Shown: in pieces, positions 1 through 8,323 of the stretch
Position numbering within the stretch: position 1 is the stretch's first letter
Layout of the letters: each line of letters starts with the position of its first letter
NCBI RefSeq assembly: GCF_010669305.1
Contig: NZ_CP048649.1
Span: forward strand, 372,001 to 436,000
Source: Aminipila butyrica
GTDB taxonomy: Bacteria; Bacillota; Clostridia; Peptostreptococcales; Anaerovoracaceae
Length of the DNA: 64,000 nt
Reading direction: 5' to 3'
Notes under the pieces: model-generated
Told to the model about the DNA's origin: nothing
The model's database searches: none
What the model saw: only the letters and a program-made list of their open reading frames with translations
Program-made: the position numbers and the translations under genes

Positions 1-258
1 GGACTTGTATTTGGCTATGGCACAAACCCACTTGCGGAAATCGTTTTCGTTCTCTCCTCTGAATTTTTTAGCGTGATGCCACAGGGATAGGAAAATATCA
101 CTAATACATTCTTCCACCAGCTCCCGGCTGCCCACAGGGCGCAGCACCTGACTGGCAATGCCTTTTACTAAAGGGAGGTATTCCTCCATGATAAATTCCA
201 GCGCGTCTTCTTTTCCCTTTTTTAATCGCCGTATATAATTTTCACGACCGATCTTCAT
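1..258 (-). CDS. ECF-type sigma-70 family RNA polymerase sigma factor (partial)
   Basis: The first 86 codons are visible; the rest lies beyond the left edge. The ATG at 258 follows an AGGAG site by 7 bases. The translation fits sigma region 2: a charged N-terminal helix (KKGKEDALEFIMEEYLP), then a segment like VEECISDIFLSLW and HHAKKFRGE, which corresponds to the core-binding and -10-recognition helices of ECF factors (the DxFLxxW pattern). It would direct RNA polymerase to a small regulon, probably stress or envelope related, but the target is unknown. The upstream region carries a perfect 18-bp palindrome (333-350) that could be an operator. Region 4 and any anti-sigma partner cannot be seen. 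Confidence 0.8.
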   Translation of the reverse strand, partial: MKIGRENYIRRLKKGKEDALEFIMEEYLPLVKGIASQVLRPVGSRELVEECISDIFLSLWHHAKKFRGENENDFRKWVCAIAKYKS

Positions 259-332
259 ATATCTACTCCTTTTCGGTACCTTAAACGGTACTGAGCCTTT
301 CGAATCCTTATCAGAAGGGTAAGGTCTCAAAC

Positions 333-350
333 GTGTAAAAGCTTTTACAC
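333..350. promoter_or_regulatory. perfect 18-bp palindrome, candidate operator
   Basis: GTGTAAAAGCTTTTACAC is a perfect inverted repeat 75 bases upstream of the sigma-factor start. It lies next to an AT-rich TATATAAA stretch. Perfect palindromes of this size in a promoter region usually bind a dimeric repressor. Without a loop it is a poor RNA terminator. The regulator is not identified. Confidence 0.45.
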
Positions 351-450
351 TATATAAAACGAAAGATAAAACAATTTTTCGCAAAAATAAGTAAAAATTT
401 TTGGTGAGGACGTACTTTTATATGGGACTTAGTTTTATTTAATCATGAAA

Positions 451-498
451 CACAAAAAAGTATCACCAAGAGAAACTGTACTCTTGGTGATACTTTTA
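451..498 (-). terminator. rho-independent terminator of tRNA-Ala
   Basis: Perfect 17-bp arms (456-472 and 481-497) with an 8-base loop. On the minus strand the stem is followed by a run of six T. It sits 5 bases after the 3' CCA of the tRNA. Confidence 0.85.
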
Positions 499-501
499 CA
501 T

Positions 502-577
502 TGGTGGAGCGTAGGGGACTCGAACCCCTGACCCCCACACTGCCAGTGTGGTGCGCTCCCAGCTGCGCTAACGCCCC
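502..577 (-). tRNA. tRNA-Ala (anticodon GGC)
   Basis: The minus strand folds as a full cloverleaf: acceptor stem GGGGCGT/ACGCTCC, D arm with AGCTGGGA, anticodon stem CCACA/TGTGG around loop CTGGCAG (anticodon GGC, reading GCC/GCU alanine codons), and T arm with GGTTCGAGTCC. The 3' CCA is encoded. A terminator follows directly, so it is probably a single-gene transcript. Confidence 0.95.
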
Positions 578-788
578 AAAGGGATTCAAAGATGGCTGTT
601 ACAGCCTTCTTTGAAGGCGATTTTACATAAATCAGCCTTACCTTTGACATTGTACTATAAAATATTAGGAGTGTCGAGTCCTATTCTTTAAGTTTTGTGA
701 AAAAAATCGACAAGGTTAGACAAAAAAGGAGAATTTTGTATATTTTTTTCACTTTTGATATGGTACAATAATCGTGATTGTTTTGTTA

Positions 789-831
789 CTCGTATCATGG
801 AGCGACGCAGCTCCTGTGATTTGATATCGAG
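789..831 (+). promoter_or_regulatory. structured leader hairpin of the chemotaxis receptor gene
   Basis: Outer arms CTCG-TATC (789-796) pair with GATA-T-CGAG (823-831). Inner arms GGAGC (799-803) pair with GCTCC (810-814) around loop GACGCA. It lies 40 bases before the receptor start. It does not match a riboswitch class I can recognise (the GEMM c-di-GMP signature is absent), so its function is open. A TACAAT-like -10 at 764-769 lies just upstream. Confidence 0.35.
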
Positions 832-871
832 GAATTAGTGTATGTGATACCGTTGAAAGGAGACTTTGCAC

Positions 872-2809
872 ATGATATCCCACAAAAGTATTCGAACTGA
901 TTTTGTAAGAACTATAGCCATTCTCTTCACCGTTGTAATCGCCATATTGGCGACTATGTCTATTTATTTTATTTATGAATCTACGAAGCAATCGCTGGTA
1001 AAAAGTATGAGAGAAACCAGCGATTTAGTTTCTGAAAAGATAACTTTACAAATTGATGGCTTTGGCATGTTGGCTGAAGCAGCAGGAGATTATTATACGC
1101 TGAATGGATCGGATAATAGTCAGATAACAGTCTATTTGTCAAAATTATGTGAAATGTATGGACTTGAAAGCATCGATATCGTCAATGAGGGGGATAAGCG
1201 TTCGGTGCTCACTGGCCAGGTTTATGATGAAGATTCAGCAGTGGCAAGTGTAACCGGTGAAACTGGCTTGTTAAGCAATCCGCTGGTAACGGGAGAAGAC
1301 GTGTCTTTTCAGTATGCCTATCCTTGCGGCCAATATATTGTGGCTATGACTATTCCGTATTCCACGTTTGAAGAAATTATCAAATCTGTACAGGTAGGAA
1401 CGACTGGAAGTACGTATATCTTGGATCGGACAGGGGCTAAGGTTGTCCATAATGACAAATCGCTGGTAGCATCTCGCCAGAATAATTTAGAAGAAATAAA
1501 GAAAGACCCAAAAACGTACGAAGCTGTGGCAGCGGTGGAAACAGAAATGGTCAATGGCAAGTCAGGCTTTGGATTTTATACCTGGAAAGGGGATAAAAAG
1601 TTTGGTTCCTATGGCCCTGTTGCAGGTACCGATGGGTGGTCGGTCAACGTGACCGCTTTAGAATCGGAATTTATGTCAAAGCTTCAAATTTCTCTGATTT
1701 GCATGGTGGCACTGGGCCTGGCTATGCTAGTCTTATCTATTTTTGTTACCTGGAGAAAGGCCAATAAGATTGTAGGACCGATTCAGGATACACTGGAAGC
1801 CATCGACCGGATTTATGAAGGGGACTTGACTGTGGAATTGGCGGTGGTGAGACGGGACGAAGTAGGGCTTATGGCTGAACGCCTCAATGGCATGGTGGAC
1901 AATTACCGGATATTAATTGGAGATATTTCCAACGTGCTGGAGGCTCTGGCAGAAAAAGATCTGACTGTAGAATCTCAAGCCCAATATCCAGGTGCTTTTC
2001 ATAAGATAAAGGAGTCTTTGGTTGTCATCACGGAGGGTCTTAACGAGACCATCGGACAGTTTGCGGTAGCTTCTTCACAAGTGCGTACAGGCTCAGAGCA
2101 GGTGGCAGCTGGGGCACAGGCCTTGGCTCAGGGTTCTATGGAACAGGCCAGCACCATAGAGGAACTGTCAGCTACCATGGAGATGGTTTCCAAGCAGATT
2201 ATGCTTACAGCTCAGGATGCCAGCACCAGCGACGAGAAAATGAATCTGGTCAGTCAGGACTTGCAGGAATGTAATGGCAGAATGCAAGAGATGGTCGCGG
2301 CTATGGGGGAAATCAGCGATACGTCTGGTCAAATCGGTCTGATTATTAAAACCATTGAAGACATTGCGTTCCAGACAAATATTTTAGCGTTGAATGCGGC
2401 GGTAGAAGCAGCTCGGGCAGGTGCAAATGGGAAAGGTTTTGCGGTAGTAGCCGACGAAGTTCGAAATTTAGCAGGAAAGAGTGCGGAAGCAGCCAAGAGC
2501 ACTACCGCATTGATTGAAAAATCTATTACGGCTGTAGAAAAAGGCAGCTTTATTGCAGATGATACGGCATCTTCGCTGTTTAAGGCTGTAGCCGTGGCGG
2601 AGGAAGTTTCTGTTTTGGTTAAACGGATTTCTGTGTCAGCATCGGAGCAGGCTTCGGCAGCCGGCCAGATTAATGAAGGCATCGACCAGGTATCGGCAGT
2701 AGTACAGACCAATTCTGCTACCGCAGAGGAAAGTGCGGCTTCCAGCGAGGAATTGTTGGCGCAGGCTGATGGGCTGCAAGAGCGGGTAAATGGTTTTCTG
2801 CTGAAATAA
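872..2809 (+). CDS. methyl-accepting chemotaxis protein with extracellular Cache-type sensor
   Basis: 645 residues. The ATG at 872 is preferred over an upstream TTG because AAAGGAG lies 9 bases before it. Order: membrane helix at about 14-37, extracellular Cache-type ligand domain of about 230 residues, second membrane helix at about 271-292, HAMP domain (GPIQDTLEAIDRIYEGDLTV), then a long cytoplasmic coiled coil. The conserved signalling tip EDIAFQTNILALNAAVEAAR (from about residue 494) contacts CheA and CheW. It senses an external ligand and controls the flagellar motor through CheA. The ligand is unknown, and no che or flagellar operon is adjacent, so it is an orphan receptor. A separate cheC-like gene occurs at 18 kb. 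A terminator follows at 2857. Confidence 0.95.
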   Translation: MISHKSIRTDFVRTIAILFTVVIAILATMSIYFIYESTKQSLVKSMRETSDLVSEKITLQIDGFGMLAEAAGDYYTLNGSDNSQITVYLSKLCEMYGLESIDIVNEGDKRSVLTGQVYDEDSAVASVTGETGLLSNPLVTGEDVSFQYAYPCGQYIVAMTIPYSTFEEIIKSVQVGTTGSTYILDRTGAKVVHNDKSLVASRQNNLEEIKKDPKTYEAVAAVETEMVNGKSGFGFYTWKGDKKFGSYGPVAGTDGWSVNVTALESEFMSKLQISLICMVALGLAMLVLSIFVTWRKANKIVGPIQDTLEAIDRIYEGDLTVELAVVRRDEVGLMAERLNGMVDNYRILIGDISNVLEALAEKDLTVESQAQYPGAFHKIKESLVVITEGLNETIGQFAVASSQVRTGSEQVAAGAQALAQGSMEQASTIEELSATMEMVSKQIMLTAQDASTSDEKMNLVSQDLQECNGRMQEMVAAMGEISDTSGQIGLIIKTIEDIAFQTNILALNAAVEAARAGANGKGFAVVADEVRNLAGKSAEAAKSTTALIEKSITAVEKGSFIADDTASSLFKAVAVAEEVSVLVKRISVSASEQASAAGQINEGIDQVSAVVQTNSATAEESAASSEELLAQADGLQERVNGFLLK

Positions 2810-2856
2810 GAACAGGGAACGACACGTTAAATAGAATAGTAACACGGAAAGGGAAG

Positions 2857-2889
2857 GCCCTCGGCACATTGTCTGCTGAGGGTTTTTTA
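2857..2889 (+). terminator. rho-independent terminator after the chemotaxis receptor
   Basis: Arms CCCTCGGCA and TGCTGAGGG with a short loop, followed by TTTTTT. Confidence 0.8.
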
Positions 2890-3028
2890 CCATCCAGAGA
2901 AAAAGTCTTTTTACACCTGATTTTTTCTTCTTCCCGAAGATTCACATGATCTGAATGGAGTAATTACAATTATTTTGGGGGACCCCTTTTTTTTCTTCTT
3001 GAATTTGGTATAATTCTATTAAGGAAGA

Positions 3029-3059
3029 CAAAAAAGAACCGCTGCAAGGCAACGGTTCC
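3029..3059 (-). terminator. rho-independent terminator of tRNA-Arg
   Basis: Arms GAACCG (3036-3041) and CGGTTC (3053-3058). On the minus strand the stem is followed by TTTTT. It lies just downstream of the tRNA 3' end. Confidence 0.7.
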
Positions 3060-3064
3060 TGTCT

Positions 3065-3139
3065 TGGTATCCCCGGTGGGAATCGAACCCACAATTAAGC
3101 TTTAGGAGAGCTTTGGTATATCCATTTACCTACGGAGAC
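3065..3139 (-). tRNA. tRNA-Arg (anticodon CCT)
   Basis: Minus-strand cloverleaf: acceptor GTCTCCG/CGGGGAT, anticodon stem AAGCT/AGCTT around loop CTCCTAA (anticodon CCT, reading AGG), T arm GTGGGTTCGATTCCCAC, encoded CCA. The first pair appears as G-U, slightly unusual. It is the rare-codon arginine tRNA. Confidence 0.93.
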
Positions 3140-3373
3140 ATATCAGATAACTTTCTAATACTAGCACATTTTATGGGTATTTTCAAGAGCCTTTTGCTGA
3201 CCTTGAAATAAAGACCTGCACCTGCCTCTGAGTAGGTGGGTTATGGTCGCAAAATTCAAAATATTATGCTATACTATTGTCGTGAGAAAAAGCAAGTAGC
3301 AAGATTCATATAGAGGCAAATACATAAAGAGATGAAAAGTGCTGAGAAACAGGTGCGGAAAGGATGCAAAAAG

Positions 3374-3919
3374 ATGAAGAAGAATGTACTGGTAATGACC
3401 GGAAGTCCACGAGACGGCGGAAACAGTGATTTACTGGCAGAAGCGTTTATAGAAGGCGCGGTATCGGCAGGCCACACCGTGACCAAGTGGAAAGCAGCAG
3501 AAAAGAATGTCGGCGGCTGTCACGCTTGTGATACCTGTTTCAGTACAACAAAAGCTTGCAGTTTTGATGATGACTTCAACGAGCTAGCGCCTCTTTTGAG
3601 TAAGGCAGATGCGCTGGTCCTGGTGACCCCGGTCTATTGGTTCAGCTATCCGGCCAAGTTGAAGGCCGCCATCGATAAAATGTATTCTTTCTACATGGGA
3701 CAGCAGCCATTAAACGTTAAAGAGTCGGTACTGATTACTTGTGCGGAGATGGATGAGATGTATGTTTTTGATGGGCTGAAAGCAACTTATGATAATATCG
3801 TAAAGTTTTTACAGTGGGAGAATCGGGGCTATCTGCCGGTGCCGTCGGTGCAGAAGCCTGGAGATGTAATTTCTACGATGGCCCTGCACAAGGCCAGAGG
3901 CCTGGGCAGGGAGTTGTAG
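3374..3919 (+). CDS. flavodoxin-fold NAD(P)H-dependent FMN reductase / iron-sulfur flavoprotein-like
   Basis: 181 residues from the ATG at 3374, which follows GGAAAGGA by 10 bases; an in-frame ATG at 3332 has no ribosome site. The N-terminus VLVMTGSPRDGGNSDLLAEA is the FMN phosphate-binding loop of the family. A cysteine-rich stretch GCHACDTCF...KAC follows at about residue 45. LVLVTPVYWFSYPAKLKAAID is the second flavin loop. It probably moves electrons from NAD(P)H via FMN to quinones or other acceptors in the cytoplasm. It stands alone and converges with the DUF3810 gene, 8 bases apart. The substrate cannot be told. Confidence 0.88.
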   Translation: MKKNVLVMTGSPRDGGNSDLLAEAFIEGAVSAGHTVTKWKAAEKNVGGCHACDTCFSTTKACSFDDDFNELAPLLSKADALVLVTPVYWFSYPAKLKAAIDKMYSFYMGQQPLNVKESVLITCAEMDEMYVFDGLKATYDNIVKFLQWENRGYLPVPSVQKPGDVISTMALHKARGLGREL

Positions 3920-3926
3920 GAGCAGG

Positions 3927-5078
3927 TTATACGGATTGATTATTCAACCCGTAGTAGGCTAGCAGCAAGTCCACCATCTGCCCGTAGCTCTGGATTCCGT
4001 TGGCCTGAGCGTTAGCCTTCAAGTAGGTATCGTTAGCCGCGGCGGAGAGCCGGGAAGCACTCCCCTGGTACTGGTCCCAATATTGATTATTCTCAGTCAG
4101 ATCAGCCAGGGCACGTTCCGGCAGCTGGAGAAGAAGTTGCTGGTATTCCTCCTGAGAGCTGTCCTCATACAGAGCGGCCAGCACATAGCTTAGAGCGTTC
4201 AGAGTTCCGCTATAGCGCAGCTCTGGCGAAGAAGAGCGGCTGCAAGCCAGGTAGGCAATGAAGCCGGCTTCGTCTTCTCGAATGTAGCCTTTTAAGTGGG
4301 CTAGTTCATGACAGATGGTGTAAGGCTTTATGTAGGCAAGCACGTCATTGTTATAGTTCGCCTCAATCGTATAAGGCGAAAACAGGCCGGTCAGGTTGAG
4401 CTGGGACATCCAGGAGGACATGAGTACAGGTTTTGGTTTTGGATAATAGCCGCTTAAAGTGGGGTATCTAAACCCTAGATTCTCCATTGCCAGGGTGGAT
4501 TCCCTGTGGAGGGAATCGGTGTCCAGACTGGTGTCTGATAGTAGGGGAATGGTTTCTTGTAGGTCAGCGATAAGCAGACTGGATAGCTGTACCAGGTCCT
4601 GGTGGGCGGCTGGTGCAGGAAAAATACCGATGTCGCTGGCGATACCCTCTCGGGAATAGTTGAGGCCACAGGCCAGAGTCAGCATCAGTATGGCGGTACT
4701 AGCCAGACACAGGAGCAGGATCAGAGCCTTGGGCACAGCTCGCAGAATAGCCAGGGAGACGAAAGCATACAAACCGGCTTTTTTATTAATGGCTTGCAGC
4801 ATATAGGCTGCAAAGGCAGTCAGCAGGAGAACAACTCCAGCAGTTAGAATGGAGACCAGCAAATATAAGTCCATTTCTAAGACAGAAAAAGGGAAGAGGG
4901 ATAAAATTCGACCCAGACTGTTGGGAAAGAAGGGAAAGATGTGAGCTGCATACAGCTGACCTAGCTGAGGCCAGGTTCGGACAAGCAAAATCAACCCGGC
5001 ACACAGGAGAGGTGTACCGAATCCGTAGAGCAGGGCATATGGATAAATTTTAAAAAAAGTCAGCAGTTTACGGCTCAT
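3927..5078 (-). CDS. DUF3810 family membrane protein with metallopeptidase-like HELAH motif
   Basis: 383 residues with three predicted membrane helices in the first 140 (near 13-34, 68-93 and 113-138), then a large domain presumably outside the membrane. HELAHLKGY at about residue 254 is an HExxH zinc-protease signature, and the EDEAGF a few residues later could supply the third ligand. This fits the DUF3810 family of Firmicutes, whose members are not characterised. A membrane-bound zinc peptidase is an inference from the motif. It is a single gene, convergent with the FMN reductase. Confidence 0.8.
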   Translation of the reverse strand: MSRKLLTFFKIYPYALLYGFGTPLLCAGLILLVRTWPQLGQLYAAHIFPFFPNSLGRILSLFPFSVLEMDLYLLVSILTAGVVLLLTAFAAYMLQAINKKAGLYAFVSLAILRAVPKALILLLCLASTAILMLTLACGLNYSREGIASDIGIFPAPAAHQDLVQLSSLLIADLQETIPLLSDTSLDTDSLHRESTLAMENLGFRYPTLSGYYPKPKPVLMSSWMSQLNLTGLFSPYTIEANYNNDVLAYIKPYTICHELAHLKGYIREDEAGFIAYLACSRSSSPELRYSGTLNALSYVLAALYEDSSQEEYQQLLLQLPERALADLTENNQYWDQYQGSASRLSAAANDTYLKANAQANGIQSYGQMVDLLLAYYGLNNQSV

Positions 5079-5174
5079 AGCGGTTCCCTCCCTCCGTTTT
5101 TATACTAATGGTTCTATCATACGACAAAATTTATAACTGTTCGAGTAAATAATTAAATTGTAATCTTGTAATTT

Positions 5175-5207
5175 TTGACATGTTTTTAAACGTAAGGATG
5201 CTATACT
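5175..5207 (+). promoter_or_regulatory. candidate promoter for the aminotransferase-pucR pair
   Basis: TTGACA at 5175-5180 and TATACT at 5202-5207. The spacing is 21 bases, too long for a standard promoter, but the -10 is preceded by TGC, giving an extended -10. The spacing keeps confidence low. Confidence 0.35.
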
Positions 5208-5308
5208 GAAATATATGGGAGTTACTCAAACAATCATTCGCAGAAACTGTGCAGGACCAGCTTGTGCAGCAGAGTGGGAATATAGAAGTGACAGGAGGAA
5301 ATAACTGA

Positions 5309-6394
5309 ATGGGCCGTTTTTTTAGCATAAAGTATGACCGGTTGAGGCCATATGAGCCGGGGGAGCCGATACAACAGAAAAAAACCATTAAATTAAATAC
5401 CAATGAAAGCCCTTATCCGGCCAGTCCCTTTGTCTACCGTTCCATTGATCAATTTGAAATCGACAATCTGAGACTATATTCAGATCCTAGTGCAGAGAAG
5501 CTTATAAAGGCCATTGCCAAAAATTTCAGCTTAGACGAAAGTCAAGTGGCGGTAGGCAATGGTTCAGACGAACTGCTGGCCTTGGTCTTCATGGCTTTTC
5601 AAAACCAAGAAGGAAGAGTCTATTTTCCTGAACTGACCTATGAGTTTTATAGCACCTGTGCAGAGGCTTTCTGCGGCAGTAAAATTGAGGTACCGCTGGG
5701 AGACGAACTGACTATTGATCCGGCGGATTACTGCGGACTAGATGGGACTATTGTGCTGGCGAATCCCAATACACCGACGGGCCTCGCGTTGACTAGAGCT
5801 CAGGTGGAGGCCATCCTTCGAGCGAACTCAGATAATCTGGTAGTAATCGATGAGGCGTACGGGGATTATGGTGCAGAGAGCTGTGTTCCGTTGATTGAGC
5901 AGTTCAGCAACCTGCTGGTTATTCAGACCTTCTCCAAATCAAGAAATCTGGCAGGAGCTCGCATCGGCTTTGCTATGGGCAGCCCAGAGCTTATCCAAGA
6001 CATGAATCGGATTAAAAGAGCGTTCCATCCTCATAACATCAACAGGCTGTCGGTTATTGCAGGGACTGCGTCCATGAAAGATCAAGATTATTTTAAAAAA
6101 TGTATAAACGATGTAAAGCGCACCAGAGAGGCCGTTGCCAAAGAGCTGAGAACCTTGGGCTTTACCGTTTTAGATTCCCAAGCAAACTTTCTGTTTGCCA
6201 GGTACCCTTCCTTGGGTGGAGGGGCTTACTGCCAAGCGTTGAAGGAGAAAAATATTCTCGTAAAACACAGCGACTCACCAAAAATTGTCGACTATGTCCG
6301 CATTACCATAGGCACTCCAGAGCAGATGGAACAACTGCTGAAAGCCACTAGGGACATCCTCGGCATTGAAGAACTGAGAGACAGTGAAAAGTAA
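5309..6394 (+). CDS. histidinol-phosphate-aminotransferase-like class I/II PLP enzyme
   Basis: 361 residues, ATG 11 bases after AGGAGG. The fold is a type-I aminotransferase: LNTNESPYPASP at the N-terminus as in HisC, ANPNTPTGLAL in the cofactor-binding region, VIDEAYGDYG, and QTFSKSRNLAGARIGFA with the PLP lysine at about residue 210. The family catalyses histidinol phosphate/2-oxoglutarate transamination in histidine synthesis. No other his gene is nearby; instead a PucR-type regulator follows 26 bases downstream. A role with another amino acid or phosphonate substrate is therefore possible. Confidence 0.85.
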   Translation: MGRFFSIKYDRLRPYEPGEPIQQKKTIKLNTNESPYPASPFVYRSIDQFEIDNLRLYSDPSAEKLIKAIAKNFSLDESQVAVGNGSDELLALVFMAFQNQEGRVYFPELTYEFYSTCAEAFCGSKIEVPLGDELTIDPADYCGLDGTIVLANPNTPTGLALTRAQVEAILRANSDNLVVIDEAYGDYGAESCVPLIEQFSNLLVIQTFSKSRNLAGARIGFAMGSPELIQDMNRIKRAFHPHNINRLSVIAGTASMKDQDYFKKCINDVKRTREAVAKELRTLGFTVLDSQANFLFARYPSLGGGAYCQALKEKNILVKHSDSPKIVDYVRITIGTPEQMEQLLKATRDILGIEELRDSEK

Positions 6395-6420
6395 AAGAGG
6401 AAGTCTTTAGAGGTAAGGAA

Positions 6421-7575
6421 ATGTACATATCACTGAAAGAAATTTTGAAAAATAATATGTTTAAAGGAGCAACTGTTTTAGCTGGAGAACCAGGAACTGA
6501 CCGGGAGGTCAAGCGGGTCATGGTATTTGATTACCCGGCTAACAGCGAAATCTTAGACCGGAACATCCTCACCAGCGGCGATTTTTTTATCACTGATCTG
6601 CATCAATTCAAGGAGGATGCTGAGGGGATTTACGATTACATTCATGCCCTAATCGATACCGGAAGCAGCGGGCTTTTAATTGTCACCGACGAGAACATCC
6701 GAGTGGTCACGGAGGACGTTTTAAAAATTTGCGATGACAGCAATTTCCCGTTGATTTTTATGAAGGAAGATCCTTCCTATGCTGGTATTATGGACACGAT
6801 AAATCAGTATATTTCCATCGAGAACTTGAATGTAATCAACAACCTGAAGCTGGATAAAATCATGTATGGAAATATCTCTGAGGAGGAAAAACTGGACATT
6901 CTATACAGCATAAAGCCTGATGTACAGCAATATGTGCGGACCATCTATGTGGATGGTACCTTTCGTTCTGAAATGGATGAGTTGAAGACTCATGGGGCCT
7001 ACTTAAATAATACTCAGGATATTTACCTGCGAAATAAAAGCTATAAAATATTTATCCTCAGTGCAGGCAAATTGAAACAGCTCCAGGAGCACTCGGATTG
7101 GACGGCAGAACAGCTTCGCAATGCTATTGACAAACCTAAGGTGGGATTTAGCCGAATCTACCCTAAAGAAGAAATCGGAATAGCACTAGAGGAAGGTCGG
7201 CGCTCCCTGGAAACAGCTAAGACCATGAACATTGATTTTCGAATATACAATCCCTTATCGGTTATGCAGTTGCTGGTGTCTCTAAAGGATACCAAGGAGG
7301 CTCAGGATTTCTATGAAGCCTATATCAATGCAGTAAAGGATAAGGTCTCTTCGGAAAATGCCCGGGAGGTGCTGCTGACCATGGAGACGTATGTGGCTAA
7401 CGCGGGAGATTACAAAGCGACGGCCAAGGTCATGAACCAGCATGAGAACACCATTCGGTATCGAGTCAACAAAGTAAAATATGCGTTGGATATGGAGAAT
7501 GACGACATTAAGTTTAAGGAAACCATTGCCCTAGCTGTAAAGCTGCGCATTCTCATGGATAAAGCCCTTGATTAG
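6421..7575 (+). CDS. PucR-family transcriptional regulator
   Basis: 384 residues; start ATG after GAGGTAAGG. The N-terminal 130 residues match the PucR-like ligand domain (ISLKEILKNNMFKGATVLAG ... VMVFDYP). A middle region follows. The C-terminal helix-turn-helix at about 322-365 (TYVANAGDYKATAKVMNQHE then NTIRYRVNKV) is the HTH_30 type. Members control purine, allantoin or amino-acid catabolism. It shares a likely transcript with the preceding aminotransferase and may control it. Its stop codon overlaps the end of the convergent cvpA by 4 bases. Confidence 0.88.
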   Translation: MYISLKEILKNNMFKGATVLAGEPGTDREVKRVMVFDYPANSEILDRNILTSGDFFITDLHQFKEDAEGIYDYIHALIDTGSSGLLIVTDENIRVVTEDVLKICDDSNFPLIFMKEDPSYAGIMDTINQYISIENLNVINNLKLDKIMYGNISEEEKLDILYSIKPDVQQYVRTIYVDGTFRSEMDELKTHGAYLNNTQDIYLRNKSYKIFILSAGKLKQLQEHSDWTAEQLRNAIDKPKVGFSRIYPKEEIGIALEEGRRSLETAKTMNIDFRIYNPLSVMQLLVSLKDTKEAQDFYEAYINAVKDKVSSENAREVLLTMETYVANAGDYKATAKVMNQHENTIRYRVNKVKYALDMENDDIKFKETIALAVKLRILMDKALD

Positions 7576-8264
7576 AGGTGTGAGGCGCCCCACGGAAGTG
7601 CCGCCAGCACCACATCTGGGGTTTTGTCCGGAAATAAGTCCTGCATAATTAGCAGAATCAAATTGTTATTATACAGTTCACCGGCCAGATGGGAAGCGTT
7701 CAGATTTTCTGTGAGCAGGGTCAAGGCTTCCGGGAAAAACAATGAAACGGTTGGAATCATCAGAGCTAACAGCACAAAAACATAAATGATGCCCTTGATG
7801 AAACCAAAGAGCATACCTGCCGTTCCATCCAGAAGACCGCTGATACCGTCATTGTGCTCTCTGGAAAAGAGCGAGATGATGGTATGAAGGACAACCTGAA
7901 CGGCCAGTACCACAATCAGAAAACAGGCGATTGTAAAAAATAAATTAGATAAACCGGCTGAAATCGAGCCGGACAGGGTGTGGACCATGTTGGTCAGCGG
8001 TTCCTGTATAATAGTCGGCATACTTCCCTGCATCTCAGCAGGGGACATCGTGGTGCTGACTTTTTTATTGACATTTTCGTAAATGGAATCATAGCAATTG
8101 GTATGCTCCAAAATAAAGTCATTGAATTTTGGTGACAGAATGAAGGCTGCGCTGAGAGAAGCCAGCCATCCGGCCAGACGAACAAAGCTGCGCAGCAATC
8201 CGTGGTGGAATCCTCGCAGCATGCTGCCGATAACTACAGCGGCAATGATGGCATCAAGTATCAT
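7572..8264 (-). CDS. CvpA family membrane protein
   Basis: 230 residues. The start at 8264 was chosen because AAGGAG lies 8 bases upstream and the family begins with a short hydrophobic helix (MILDAIIAAVVIG); the longer open frame upstream has no ribosome site. It has four predicted membrane helices: about 1-18, 25-45, 115-140 and 165-190. CvpA-like proteins affect colicin V production and envelope integrity in other bacteria; the molecular role is not settled. It is divergent from the next gene with only 59 bases between them. Confidence 0.85.
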   Translation of the reverse strand: MILDAIIAAVVIGSMLRGFHHGLLRSFVRLAGWLASLSAAFILSPKFNDFILEHTNCYDSIYENVNKKVSTTMSPAEMQGSMPTIIQEPLTNMVHTLSGSISAGLSNLFFTIACFLIVVLAVQVVLHTIISLFSREHNDGISGLLDGTAGMLFGFIKGIIYVFVLLALMIPTVSLFFPEALTLLTENLNASHLAGELYNNNLILLIMQDLFPDKTPDVVLAALPWGASHL

Positions 8265-8323
8265 AAATGGATCTCCTTTCCCATATATATAGTATGGTAC
8301 TAAAAATAACGGGGGAGGGCAAT

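Noticed and set aside
5175..5207. TTGACA and TATACT as a standard promoter
   Set aside because: Spacing is 21 bases. Kept only as a weak extended -10 candidate.
5309..6394. Member of a histidine biosynthesis operon
   Set aside because: No other his genes adjacent; the neighbour is a PucR-type regulator.
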